A stretch of 64,000 nt of DNA from Streptomyces violens (GTDB lineage Bacteria; Actinomycetota; Actinomycetes; Streptomycetales; Streptomycetaceae): the NCBI RefSeq assembly GCF_000717745.1, contig NZ_JOBH01000017.1:62001-126000 (forward strand), given 5' to 3'. This document shows, piece after piece, positions 16,454-24,336 of this stretch. The notes beneath the pieces are model-generated. The model was not told the origin of the DNA. It ran no database searches and saw only the letters and a list, made by a program, of their open reading frames with translations. The translations under genes were made by a program, and so were the position numbers. Numbering within the stretch: the stretch's first letter is position 1; the number at the start of each line of letters is the position of its first letter.

Positions 16454-16537
16454 GCGGGCCAGCCTAGCCAGGCCCGCACACGGACCGTGCCGCCGCCCCG
16501 CGCCGAGCGCTCGTGCTGCTGTGCGCGCCCCCGCCCG

Positions 16538-17665
16538 CTACAGCCAGCCGTTGCGCTTGAAACCGCGGTGGATGCCGAAGCAGATGGCGACCGTGACGAT
16601 CAGCACCGCCGGGTACCCGTACTTCCACTGCAGTTCGGGCATGTACTTGAAGTTCATGCCGTAGATGCCCGCGATCATCGTCGGCACGGCGAAGATCGCC
16701 GCCCACGACGTGATCTTGCGCATGTCCTCGTTCTGCGCCACCGTCGCCTGCGCCAGATTGGCCTGCAGGATGGAGTTCAGCAGGTCGTCGAAGCCGACCA
16801 CCTGCTCGTTGACGCGCGCCAAGTGGTCGGCGACGTCCCGGAAGTACTTCTGGATGTCGGAGTCGACCAGCCGCATCGGCCGCTCGCTGAGCTGCTGCAT
16901 CGGCCGCAGCAGCGGCGAGACGGCCCGCTTGAACTCCAGTACCTCACGCTTGAGCTGGTAGATCCGTCCGGCGTCGCCCTTGGACGCGCTGCCGCCCCGG
17001 CCCTGCGCCTTGCCGTTCGTGCCGGAGCTGAAGACGTCGATCTCGACCTCGTCGATGTCGTCCTGCACCGCGTCGGCGACCGCGATGTAGCCGTCCACGA
17101 CCTGGTCGGCGATGGCGTGCAGTACCGCCGAGGGGCCCTTGGCGAGCAGCTCGGGGTCGTCCTGGAGGCGGTGCCGCAGCGCGCGCAGCGAGCCCTGGCC
17201 GCCGTGCCGGACGGTCACGATGAAGTCCCGGCCGGTGAAGCACATCACCTCGCCGGTCTCCACGACCTCGCTGGTGGCGGTCAGCTCGGTGTGCTCGACG
17301 TAGTGGATCGTCTTGAAGACGGTGAAGAGCGTGTCGTCGTACCGCTCCAGCTTGGGCCGCTGGTGGGCGTGGACGGCGTCCTCGACGGCCAGCGGGTGCA
17401 GCCCGAACTCCTTGGCGATACCGGCGAACTCGCGCTCGTTCGGCTCGTGCAGGCCGATCCAGGTGAAGCCGCCGTTCTCGTGGACGTCGGCGATGGCTTC
17501 GGAGGGGCTGACGTGGCCGCTGACGCGGCGTCCGTCGCGGTAGACGCCGCAGTCGACGATGGCGCTGTTGGTCGTGGCGGCGCGGGTGGTGTCGTACTCG
17601 TACGGGGAGTCGCCGCGACGCCGGGAGGGGCGGACGGCGGCGCGCAGGTCGCGGATCATCGACAT
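16538..17665 (-). CDS. corA: CorA-family magnesium/cobalt transporter
   Basis: A 375-residue divalent cation channel. The large N-terminal cytoplasmic alpha/beta domain contains GGFTWIGLHEPNEREF and HALAVEDAVHAHQRPKLE-like segments; a long stalk helix precedes two C-terminal transmembrane helices. The selectivity-filter signature GMN is present in AGIYGMNFKYMPELQW, and the last helix ends with a short basic tail (GFKRNGWL). The ATG at 17665 follows GAAGGAG at good spacing. A 50-residue Gln/Gly/Ser linker (NGKAQGRGGSASKGDAG) interrupts the middle of the cytoplasmic domain. A long 5' region with a candidate leader ORF precedes the gene. The mycobacterial equivalent is Rv1239c. Confidence 0.93.
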   Translation of the reverse strand: MSMIRDLRAAVRPSRRRGDSPYEYDTTRAATTNSAIVDCGVYRDGRRVSGHVSPSEAIADVHENGGFTWIGLHEPNEREFAGIAKEFGLHPLAVEDAVHAHQRPKLERYDDTLFTVFKTIHYVEHTELTATSEVVETGEVMCFTGRDFIVTVRHGGQGSLRALRHRLQDDPELLAKGPSAVLHAIADQVVDGYIAVADAVQDDIDEVEIDVFSSGTNGKAQGRGGSASKGDAGRIYQLKREVLEFKRAVSPLLRPMQQLSERPMRLVDSDIQKYFRDVADHLARVNEQVVGFDDLLNSILQANLAQATVAQNEDMRKITSWAAIFAVPTMIAGIYGMNFKYMPELQWKYGYPAVLIVTVAICFGIHRGFKRNGWL

Positions 17666-18143
17666 GGCGGGCTCCTTCACGGGCCGGCCGTCAGCCGTGG
17701 GCGCGGGGCGTAGCGCAACCCGGAACGTGGACGTACGCGGCATCGTCGGCCGTACGTCCGCAAAGCGGGCGGCGCTCCGTGCGGTGGTGCTGACGGCAGT
17801 TCGCAGTGCGGAAAGAACTGGAGAAACCGAGGTGCAGGCGTTCTTCCGTCAAAAGCTGCGGGTGCGAAGGGTCTTCACGAGTTTCACCGCGAAGCGGTGG
17901 GGTACGGAAGCTCTCGGAATCAGGAGAGTCGCATCATCAGCGGGAGGACGGGAGAACTGCCGGTACTGCACGGTCGACTAGGATCCATGCCAGTCCCACC
18001 TCCTCCGGCCGGTCCCTGCTGGGGGACGACGTCTTTCGCTGACCAGATGGCAAGGCTATCAGCCGCCTGAACCGTTACGGCCCCGCTCCACCGCCGCTTT
18101 GCCTGTTCCATACCGGGCGCCCGGCCGGGCCTATGCTCGCCGC
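17666..18143. other. Divergent intergenic region between corA and SUFU gene
   Basis: 478 bases without a conventional gene. On the minus strand it holds a 22-codon leader ORF (listed separately), a CCGC-TTCG-CGG hairpin near 17896-17906 and the corA ribosome binding site. On the plus strand a TATGCT at 18132-18137 directly precedes the SUFU start. No riboswitch consensus that I know could be matched. Confidence 0.5.
17920..17988 (-). CDS. Candidate leader peptide upstream of corA
   Basis: A 22-residue ORF beginning MDPSRPCSTG and ending LPLMMRLS, on the corA strand, ending 254 bases before the corA start. A GGAGGAGG ribosome binding site lies about 10 bases before its ATG, stronger than that of most genes here. 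It begins Met-Asp-Pro and has four prolines. MgtL, the proline-rich magnesium-sensing leader of enterobacterial mgtA, also starts Met-Asp-Pro, and corA has a leader ORF (corL) in some bacteria. The link is inference. No homology is implied, and it could be a chance ORF. Confidence 0.4.
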   Translation of the reverse strand: MDPSRPCSTGSSPVLPLMMRLS

Positions 18144-18728
18144 ATGTCTGACGTTCTTGAGCTGGTCGAGGCCCGGCTGCTGATGGCCCTGGGGAAGCCG
18201 GACGCGCGCGCGGCGGTGACGTTCCTCGGTACGGACCGCATCGAAGTACTGCGCTACGCCGACGCCGAGCTGGTGCGATACGTCACCCTCGGCATGTCCG
18301 CGAACCCCATGACCGACCCCTCCGCGGTACTCGCCGACCCTCTGCGCGGTCCTCGTGCGGAGCTGGTCCTCACGGTCCGGAACGGCCGCGCCGACACCGA
18401 CAAGGTGCTCAGGTCGCTCGCCGTACTGGCCGCGTCCCCGCAGGTCGAGGGCGTCATCGTGGCCCCGGGTGCGTCCCTGGACGTGGGCGAGCCGCTGTGG
18501 CCGGGCGCCCCCTTCACCTCGGTGCTGGTCACCGAGGGCGGGGGACTGGTGGAGGATCTGGAGCTCGACGACCCGATGGATCCGGTGCGCTTTCTGCCGC
18601 TGCTCCCGATGACGCCGAACGAGGCGGCCTGGAAGCGGGTGCACGGCGCGGCCGCCCTGGAGGAGCGCTGGCTGCAGCACGGCACCGACCTGCGGGATCC
18701 GCTGCGGAGCGGCGTACCTCTGGACTGA
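18144..18728 (+). CDS. SUFU-domain protein (suppressor of fused-like)
   Basis: 194 residues matching the bacterial SUFU domain (PF05076): YVTLGMSANPM near residue 50, a central ELVLT strand, and the C-terminal VRFLPLLPMTPNEAAWKRVHG signature. Such proteins are single-domain, cytosolic and often linked to polymorphic toxin immunity, but this one stands alone beside corA with no toxin neighbour. TATGCT lies 6 bases before the ATG at 18144 and there is no Shine-Dalgarno sequence, so a leaderless transcript is likely. Confidence 0.85.
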   Translation: MSDVLELVEARLLMALGKPDARAAVTFLGTDRIEVLRYADAELVRYVTLGMSANPMTDPSAVLADPLRGPRAELVLTVRNGRADTDKVLRSLAVLAASPQVEGVIVAPGASLDVGEPLWPGAPFTSVLVTEGGGLVEDLELDDPMDPVRFLPLLPMTPNEAAWKRVHGAAALEERWLQHGTDLRDPLRSGVPLD

Positions 18729-18885
18729 CGCACTCCTCTGGCCTGACGCACCGAGATCGAAACGTCACCGTACGAAGATGGCGTGAACCGAGTGGCTGAT
18801 TGGCCTGAAGGTGACAGCGGCAGGGCGGCGCGGCGCGGCCCGGACGGGTGATCGTCCTTGACGCGCGGGCGGCCCTGGAGGACCG

Positions 18886-19533
18886 TTGAGCTTTATGAGG
18901 GGCGAACCCAGTTGCCCGAAGTGCGGTGGCCGGGTGCGGGCGCCCGGTCTCTTTGCCGACTCCTGGCAGTGCGACGTGCACGGCACAGTGCACCCGCTCC
19001 AGCCGGTCGTGCCGCCGAGCGTCGAAGCGCTGGCCGTCGTAGTCAATCGCGCGCGCGTTCCTGTGTGGATGCCGTGGCCGCTGCCGGTGGGCTGGCTGTT
19101 CACCGGTGTGGCCTGCGCGGGGGACGACCGCAGCGGCGGCCGGGCCACGGCGGTGGCCTGCTCGGGACCCGGACCGCTGGGCGGGCCGGGCGAGCTGGTG
19201 CTGGTCGCCGAGGAGCTGGGCGTCGGCCTCGGCGCGCGGTATGCGGGCATCGACGGTCCGGACCCGGGCCCGCGCATGAAGGTGGAGCGATCGCCGCACG
19301 CCAAGGTGCTGGCCGCCGGCCGGCCGACCCCGATGTGGCACGTCGAGGGCGTCCCCGATGACCGCGCGGTCTTCGCGGGCGAGGCGCGCGGGCTGTGGCT
19401 GTGGGCGGTCGTCTGGCCCGAGCAGTCGGGGCTGCTGATGTACGACGAGCTGGTCCTGACCGACCTGCGGGACGCGGGCGCCGAGGTCGACCTGCTGCCG
19501 TGCGGGGCGCTGTCGCCGCGCATCCTGTCCTGA
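18886..19533 (+). CDS. Conserved streptomycete zinc-ribbon-like protein (DUF6758-type)
   Basis: 215 residues from TTG 18886 (212 from ATG 18895). GGAGG at about 18877 sits 4 bases before the TTG and 13 before the ATG, so the TTG is slightly favoured. The N-terminus has CPKCGG and, further on, WQCDVHG, which together look like a zinc ribbon. The rest (VPVWMPWPLPVGWLFTGVA, GPLGGPGELVLVAEELGVGL) is highly conserved in streptomycetes, from memory. No membrane segment is certain. Function unknown. Confidence 0.75.
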   Translation: MSFMRGEPSCPKCGGRVRAPGLFADSWQCDVHGTVHPLQPVVPPSVEALAVVVNRARVPVWMPWPLPVGWLFTGVACAGDDRSGGRATAVACSGPGPLGGPGELVLVAEELGVGLGARYAGIDGPDPGPRMKVERSPHAKVLAAGRPTPMWHVEGVPDDRAVFAGEARGLWLWAVVWPEQSGLLMYDELVLTDLRDAGAEVDLLPCGALSPRILS

Positions 19534-19647
19534 GCGGCGATCGTTCGGCCGTCGGGCCACCGGTTACCCTTTGGGGCGTCCCCTGTTGTCCGGCGCCCTG
19601 TCCGGCCGTTGCCCGGCGCCGTCCCGTCCGTGTCTGGAGTCCGCGTC

Positions 19648-20523
19648 GTGCGTATCGACCTGCACACCCACTCCACCGCGTCCGACGGCACGGACACCCC
19701 CGCCGAACTGGTACGCAACGCCGCCGAGGCCGGTCTGGACGTCGTCGCGCTCACCGACCACGACACCGTCGGCGGACATGCCGCGGCCAAGGCCGCGCTG
19801 CCGCCCGGCCTCACGCTCGTGACCGGCGCCGAGCTGTCCTGCCGGCTGCCCGCGCGCGACGGCAGCGGCGACGGCATCAGCCTGCACATGCTGGCGTACC
19901 TCTTCGACCCCGAGGAGCCGGAGCTCGCCCGCGAGCGGGAGCTGGTACGGGACGACCGAGTGCCGCGCGCCCGCGGCATGGTGGCCAAGCTCCAGGAGCT
20001 CGGCGTGCCCGTGACCTGGGAGCAGGTGGCGCGGATCGCCGGGGACGGCGCCGTCGGGCGGCCGCACATCGCGACCGCCATGGTCGAGCTGGGCATCGTG
20101 CCCACCGTCTCGGACGCCTTCACCTCCGAGTGGCTGGCCAACGACGGACGGGCGTACGTCGAGAAGCACGAGCTGGACCCCTTCGACGCGGTCCGGCTGG
20201 TCAAGGCCGCGGGCGGGGTCACCGTCTTCGCGCACCCGCTGGCCCTCAAGCGCGGCGTGTGCGTCCCCGAGAGCGCGATAGCCGAGCTGGCCGCCGCCGG
20301 CCTGGACGGCATCGAGGTCGACCACATGGACCACGACGCGCCGACGCGCGACCGGCTGCGCGGCATCGCCGCCGACCTCGGCGTGCTCACCACCGGCTCC
20401 AGCGACTACCACGGCAGCCGCAAGACCTGCCGGCTCGGCGAGTACACCACCGACCCCGAGATCTACGGGGAGATCGTGCGCCGCGCGACCGGCGCGTTCC
20501 CCGTCCCGGGCGCCGGCGGCTGA
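19648..20523 (+). CDS. PHP-domain phosphoesterase
   Basis: 291 residues of the polymerase-and-histidinol-phosphatase fold. Metal-binding motifs are IDLHTHSTASDGT (I), LTDHDTVGG (II), the EVDHMDH region and TGSSDYHG (C-terminal His/Asp). The arrangement matches the YciV/RNase AM group, which includes 3',5'-nucleotide bisphosphate phosphatases and 5'-3' exoribonucleases, so RNA or nucleotide turnover is the likely role. GTG at 19648 has TGGAG 8 bases upstream. The MarC gene follows 126 bases later. Confidence 0.88.
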   Translation: MRIDLHTHSTASDGTDTPAELVRNAAEAGLDVVALTDHDTVGGHAAAKAALPPGLTLVTGAELSCRLPARDGSGDGISLHMLAYLFDPEEPELARERELVRDDRVPRARGMVAKLQELGVPVTWEQVARIAGDGAVGRPHIATAMVELGIVPTVSDAFTSEWLANDGRAYVEKHELDPFDAVRLVKAAGGVTVFAHPLALKRGVCVPESAIAELAAAGLDGIEVDHMDHDAPTRDRLRGIAADLGVLTTGSSDYHGSRKTCRLGEYTTDPEIYGEIVRRATGAFPVPGAGG

Positions 20524-20649
20524 TCCGGGCCCCGCTCGGCCCGTCACCTCTCCGCCCCAGCGGCTTTCCGGCGCCCCGCGCCGTCTTCCTCCTCCGTACG
20601 CGCGCCCTGACGCGCGTACGTCCGTACCACCTCTCGCAAGGCCACCACC

Positions 20650-21255
20650 GTGCTCGACCTCGCTGTCTTCGGATCCCTCTTTCTCACGCTTTTCGTGATT
20701 ATGGACCCCCCTGGAATCACCCCGATCTTCCTCGCCCTGACCTCCGGCCGCCCGGCCAAGGTGCAGCGCCGGATGGCCTGGCAGGCGGCGGCCGTCGCGT
20801 TCGGCGTCATCACCGTCTTCGGCCTCTGCGGCCGGCAGATCCTGGCGTACCTGCACATTTCCACGCCCGCGCTGATGATCGCGGGTGGGCTGCTGCTCCT
20901 GCTCGTCGCGCTCGACCTGCTGACCGGCAAGACCGAGGAGCCGACGCAGACCAAGGACGTCAACGCGGCGCTCGTGCCGCTGGGCATGCCACTGCTGGCC
21001 GGGCCCGGCGCGATCGTGTCGGTGATCCTCGCCGTGCAGCACGCGCAGGGGTTCACCGGTCAGATCTCGGTCTGGGCGGCGATCGCCGCGATCCATGTGG
21101 TGCTGTGGCTGGTGATGCGCTTCTCGTTGGTGATCATCCGGGTGATCAAGGACGGCGGGGTGGTACTGGTGACCCGGCTGGCCGGCATGATGCTCTCCGC
21201 GCTGGCCGTCCAGCAGATCATCAACGGCGTGACCCAGGTGGTCAGCGGCGCCTGA
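20650..21255 (+). CDS. MarC-family integral membrane protein
   Basis: 201 residues with about six transmembrane helices. The family motif FVIMDPPGITPIFLALT in the first helical hairpin and the symmetric GPGAIVSVIL in the second half are characteristic of MarC/UPF0056. Despite the name, the family has no proven role in multiple antibiotic resistance. GTG at 20650 is preceded only by a weak AAGG. It is followed by short GC-rich tandem repeats and a strong terminator. Confidence 0.88.
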   Translation: MLDLAVFGSLFLTLFVIMDPPGITPIFLALTSGRPAKVQRRMAWQAAAVAFGVITVFGLCGRQILAYLHISTPALMIAGGLLLLLVALDLLTGKTEEPTQTKDVNAALVPLGMPLLAGPGAIVSVILAVQHAQGFTGQISVWAAIAAIHVVLWLVMRFSLVIIRVIKDGGVVLVTRLAGMMLSALAVQQIINGVTQVVSGA

Positions 21256-21256
21256 G

Positions 21257-21309
21257 GCGCCCGGGCGGGGCTGCCGCGCCCGGGCGGGGCTGCCGCGCCC
21301 GGGCGGGGC
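21257..21309. repeat. Three 19-base tandem repeats
   Basis: GCGCCCGGGCGGGGCTGCC occurs at 21257-21275 and 21276-21294, and a truncated copy at 21295-21309. It lies just after the marC stop. Each unit contains the palindrome GCCCGGGC. Probably replication slippage. Confidence 0.8.
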
Positions 21310-21329
21310 GCAGACGCCCGGAAACACGC

Positions 21330-21360
21330 CGCCCCCGTACGGATCGTCCGTACGGGGGCG
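21330..21360. terminator. Strong hairpin between convergent marC and small-protein genes
   Basis: Fourteen perfect pairs (21330-21343 with 21347-21360) and a TCG loop, in the 127-base gap between convergent stop codons. Confidence 0.7.
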
Positions 21361-21382
21361 CAGCTGGAAGCCGGGGGCCGCG

Positions 21383-21541
21383 TTACGAAGCGGCCGCCGC
21401 GGAATCGGCGGGGCGGATGTAGATGCGCTGGCCGATTGCGGCGGCCTGCTGCACGATCCGGTTGACGGAGGCGGCGTCCACGACGGTGCTGTCCACGGCA
21501 GTGCCGTTGACATCGTCAAGGTGCATGATCTCGAAGCGCAT
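21383..21541 (-). CDS. Conserved 52-residue streptomycete small protein
   Basis: MRFEIMHLDDVNGTAVDSTV at the start and IVQQAAAIGQRIYIRPADS at the end: a compact alpha/beta protein without cysteines or membrane segment. The ATG at 21541 is preceded by GAAGGGAG at 9 bases. I recall nearly identical proteins in other streptomycetes, including the VDAASVN motif. Function unknown. Its upstream region is an unusually AT-rich patch shared with the divergent NYN gene. Confidence 0.8.
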   Translation of the reverse strand: MRFEIMHLDDVNGTAVDSTVVDAASVNRIVQQAAAIGQRIYIRPADSAAAAS

Positions 21542-21639
21542 AAAGGGCTTCTCCCTTCGTCTGATCCTCCTGAGGAGAACTGCTCGAACGGCACGAGTGC
21601 CTGTCATCGGTGTCAGGCGTGCCATAGGGGACAACGAAG

Positions 21640-21710
21640 TGCCCAGAGCAATAATTCCCTACGCTAAAGAAAATTTTCGCCAGTCTAATTACTCACAAGT
21701 AAGTTCGGCC
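21640..21710. promoter_or_regulatory. AT-rich divergent promoter island
   Basis: A markedly AT-rich segment in a very GC-rich setting, between the divergent small-protein and NYN-domain genes. It contains a perfect palindrome GAAAATTTTC (21669-21678), a TTACT-CACA-AGTAA inverted repeat (about 21690-21703) and several TAATTA/TAATTC-type -10 candidates. I infer promoters in both directions; individual hexamers are not assigned. Confidence 0.45.
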
Positions 21711-21769
21711 GTCGCACGCCACCCGGCCGGTTGTGTCTCCCCCGCCCGCGCCAGGAGAATCGGACCGGT

Positions 21770-22702
21770 ATGAACGACGACCTCCGGCCCGCGGGCCCCA
21801 CCGACCTCACCGCTGTCGTGGCGGGCATCGAGCGCACCAACGAGCTGCTCAACCGCGTCCTGGCCGAGGTCGCCACCACTCCCTCGACGCACGCGGTCTT
21901 CGTCGACGCCGGCTATCTCTACGCCGCGGCCGGCCGGCTGGTCACCGGTACGGAGGACCGCCGCTCCTTCGACCTCGACGCCGAGGGGATCATCGACGCG
22001 TTCATCGAGATGGCCCGCACGGTCTTCCCCGACAGCCGGCTGCTGCGGGTGTACTGGTACGACGGCGCGCGCCGCCGCATCCACACCCTGGAGCAGCAGT
22101 CCATCGCCGAGCTCCCCGACGTCAAGGTCCGCCTCGGCAACCTCAATGCCAACAACCAGCAGAAGGGTGTCGATTCCCTGATCCGCTCCGACCTGGAGTC
22201 GCTCGCCCGGCACCGCGCCATCAGCGACGCGGTGCTCATCGGCGGCGACGAGGACCTGGTCTCGGCCGTCGAGGCGGCGCAGGGGTACGGCGCGCGGGTG
22301 CACCTGTGGGGCATCGACGCCGGCGACGGGCGCAACCAGGCCGAGCCGCTGCTCTGGGAGGTCGACAGCCAGCGCACCTTCGACCTGGAGTTCTGCAGGC
22401 CGTACGTCACCGAGCGCACGGCCCACGACGGCGGCCCCGCGGGCACGGCAGACGACGGCCCGGCCCCCAGCCGCGAGGACGTCCGCTTCGTCGGCGCGCA
22501 GGTCGCCGCCCAGTGGCTGGCCTCGCGCGGCCGGGACTGGACCGCCGACCTGCTGCCCGGCCACCCGTACCTCCCGGGAGCCGTCGACCAGGACCTGCTG
22601 ACCACCGCCGAGGGCCTGCTGCGCCACTCCCTGCGTCCGTACGCGGATCTGCGGCGGGTGCTGCGGGACGGCTTCTGGGAGCACGTACGGGCGCAGTTCT
22701 GA
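21770..22702 (+). CDS. NYN-domain (PIN-like) putative nuclease
   Basis: 310 residues. The NYN/PIN-like fold is seen from about residue 40: VFVDAGYLY (first Asp), KGVDSLIRSDLESLA (central acidic residue) and VLIGGDEDLVSAVEAAQ (Asp cluster), the typical metal-binding acidic residues of RNA-processing nucleases. A C-terminal 80-residue module (GAQVAAQWLASRGRDWTADLLPGHPYLPGAVDQDLL) is conserved in actinobacteria and may bind partners. ATG 21770 follows AGGAGA at 9 bases. Likely an RNA-cleaving or RNA-surveillance protein; target unknown. Confidence 0.87.
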   Translation: MNDDLRPAGPTDLTAVVAGIERTNELLNRVLAEVATTPSTHAVFVDAGYLYAAAGRLVTGTEDRRSFDLDAEGIIDAFIEMARTVFPDSRLLRVYWYDGARRRIHTLEQQSIAELPDVKVRLGNLNANNQQKGVDSLIRSDLESLARHRAISDAVLIGGDEDLVSAVEAAQGYGARVHLWGIDAGDGRNQAEPLLWEVDSQRTFDLEFCRPYVTERTAHDGGPAGTADDGPAPSREDVRFVGAQVAAQWLASRGRDWTADLLPGHPYLPGAVDQDLLTTAEGLLRHSLRPYADLRRVLRDGFWEHVRAQF

Positions 22703-22723
22703 GCGCGTACGCTGCCCGGCGCG

Positions 22724-23167
22724 TCAGTGCGCCACGTACTCCGCGAGGCGCGCGAAGAAGCCCGTCCAGCCCGCCTTGGCCTGCGCGTACTGCCCGGCGG
22801 ACAGGGTGCCACCGGTCTGCTGGAAGTCCATCTCGGTCTTGTCACCGAGGCCGTTGAGCGCGACAGTGACCAGCTCGCCCTCGGAGCCCTCCGGCGCCGA
22901 GGCGTCCTTCAGGGTGAAGACCAGCCGCTCGGGCGGCACGATCTCCCGGTAGACGCCGCCGAACGGCAGCTCGCCGCCGTCCTCGGTGCGCACGACCAGG
23001 TGCCACGCGCCGCCCGGCCGGACGTCCATGGCCACCCCATCGACCGGGACCTCCAGCTCGCCCCCGTACCAGTACGCGAACGCCTCCGGCGTCGTCCACG
23101 CCTGGAACACCCGGTCCCGCGGGGCATCGAAGAGGCGAATGATCGAAATGCCGCTGTCGTCCGTCAT
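22724..23167 (-). CDS. SRPBCC (AHSA1/START-like) domain protein
   Basis: 147 residues of the Bet v1-like hydrophobic-cavity fold. Signatures: LFDAPRDRVFQAWTTPEAFAYW near the N-terminus, FGGVYREIVPPERLVFT in the middle and a C-terminal amphipathic helix (GWTGFFARLAEYVAH). Proteins of this AHSA1 type bind small lipophilic ligands; many are encoded with ArsR regulators, but none is adjacent here. It converges with the NYN gene with only 21 bases between stops. Confidence 0.85.
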   Translation of the reverse strand: MTDDSGISIIRLFDAPRDRVFQAWTTPEAFAYWYGGELEVPVDGVAMDVRPGGAWHLVVRTEDGGELPFGGVYREIVPPERLVFTLKDASAPEGSEGELVTVALNGLGDKTEMDFQQTGGTLSAGQYAQAKAGWTGFFARLAEYVAH

Positions 23168-23276
23168 GGGTAGATGGTCGCCCGGGCGGGCGCGGCCGGC
23201 TCCCGGGAGCGGCCGGAGGAGTGCCGTTCCGGCCATTCCGGGAAGACGTGCGAGGGAGCGCGACGGAAGGGGGCCG

Positions 23277-24140
23277 TTACCGGCCGTCCGCCTCGTCCCA
23301 GAAGGAGGCCAGGGCCGCCGCCGTCTCCTCGGGCCGGTCGACGTTGGGGGAGTGCTCGGCGCTCGCCACGACGGTGCGGCGCGCGCCGAGCCGCTCGGCC
23401 ATCTCGTCGAGCTGCGGCACCGGCCAGGCATAGTCGACGGCGCCGGACAGCACGTGCTTGGGCAGCGGTACGGCGGCCAGCGCGGCCACCCGGTCGGGCT
23501 CGCCCGCTATCTGCCGGGCGGTGCCGATGAGCTGCTCCGGTACGGTGTTCAGCCAGCGCCGGTGCAGGAACTCGGCGACCTCCGGCGGGGTGGTCTCGCC
23601 CGCCGCCTCCGGAGGGTCCAGGTCCCGCATCGCCTGCCAGACGGCCTCCATCGTCAGCGTCGTCAGCGCGTCGATGAGCATTTTGGCGCGGGCCTGCTGT
23701 TCGGGGGCGACCGCCGCCGGCCCCGAACTCATCAGCGTCAGCGAGCGGTACGGCGAGGCGTCCTCGAGCACCGCGGCCCGCGCCAGCAGCCCGCCGAGCG
23801 AGTGCCCCACCAGATGGACCGGACCCCCGTCGAGCGCGGCGGCCTGCGCGGCGATGTCGCGCGCCAACTCGCCCTGGGTGTACGCCTGTTCCTCACGCGG
23901 CCCGGGCGACTCGTGCTGGCCTCTGCCGTCCACGGCCACGGCGCGGTACCCGGCCGCCGCCAGCGGCGCGAGCAGCGGGAGGAAGTCCTCCTTGCTGCCG
24001 GTGAAGCCCGGCACCAGCAGGGCGGTGCCGCGCACGGGACCGTCGGGACGCGCATCGTGCACCGCGAACTCACCCCGCCCGGTGGCGAGTCGGTACGCAC
24101 GGGCACATACGGGCAGATCGAGGAACGGGGGCCTACTCAT
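23277..24140 (-). CDS. Alpha/beta hydrolase
   Basis: 287 residues with the canonical fold. The nucleophile elbow is GHSLGG, the oxyanion region LLVPGFTGSKEDFLPLL, and the catalytic His lies in SAEHSPNVDRPEE. The fold and insert (cap) lengths resemble lipase/esterase-like or MhpC-like hydrolases. Substrate not predictable. TAGCCT lies 7 bases before the ATG at 24140 and no Shine-Dalgarno is present, so the mRNA is probably leaderless. It is monocistronic, 109 bases from the SRPBCC gene. Confidence 0.87.
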   Translation of the reverse strand: MSRPPFLDLPVCARAYRLATGRGEFAVHDARPDGPVRGTALLVPGFTGSKEDFLPLLAPLAAAGYRAVAVDGRGQHESPGPREEQAYTQGELARDIAAQAAALDGGPVHLVGHSLGGLLARAAVLEDASPYRSLTLMSSGPAAVAPEQQARAKMLIDALTTLTMEAVWQAMRDLDPPEAAGETTPPEVAEFLHRRWLNTVPEQLIGTARQIAGEPDRVAALAAVPLPKHVLSGAVDYAWPVPQLDEMAERLGARRTVVASAEHSPNVDRPEETAAALASFWDEADGR

Positions 24141-24285
24141 GGACCAGAGGCTATCCGGGACGGATGTCCGGCGGGTGCCGGAAAGATGACGTCCGCCTGC
24201 TCCGCCATACGGCGTACGACGTAGGGCGTACGGTCCTCGGGCGTGCGGCAGCGGACGCTCTGCGCACGGCCGCCCGTCCCTACGA

Positions 24286-24323
24286 CGACGGCCCCGTACC
24301 GCCTGAGCGGTACGGGGCCGTCG
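24286..24323 (-). terminator. Strong hairpin after the DEAD-box helicase gene
   Basis: Seventeen perfect pairs (24286-24302 with 24307-24323) and a CTGA loop, beginning 14 bases after the helicase stop on the minus strand. No T tract. Confidence 0.75.
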
Positions 24324-24336
24324 ATGGCCTGCGGGA

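Noticed and set aside
17666..18143. M-box or other known magnesium riboswitch before corA
   Set aside because: I could not match the conserved M-box core; only a leader ORF and simple hairpins are visible.
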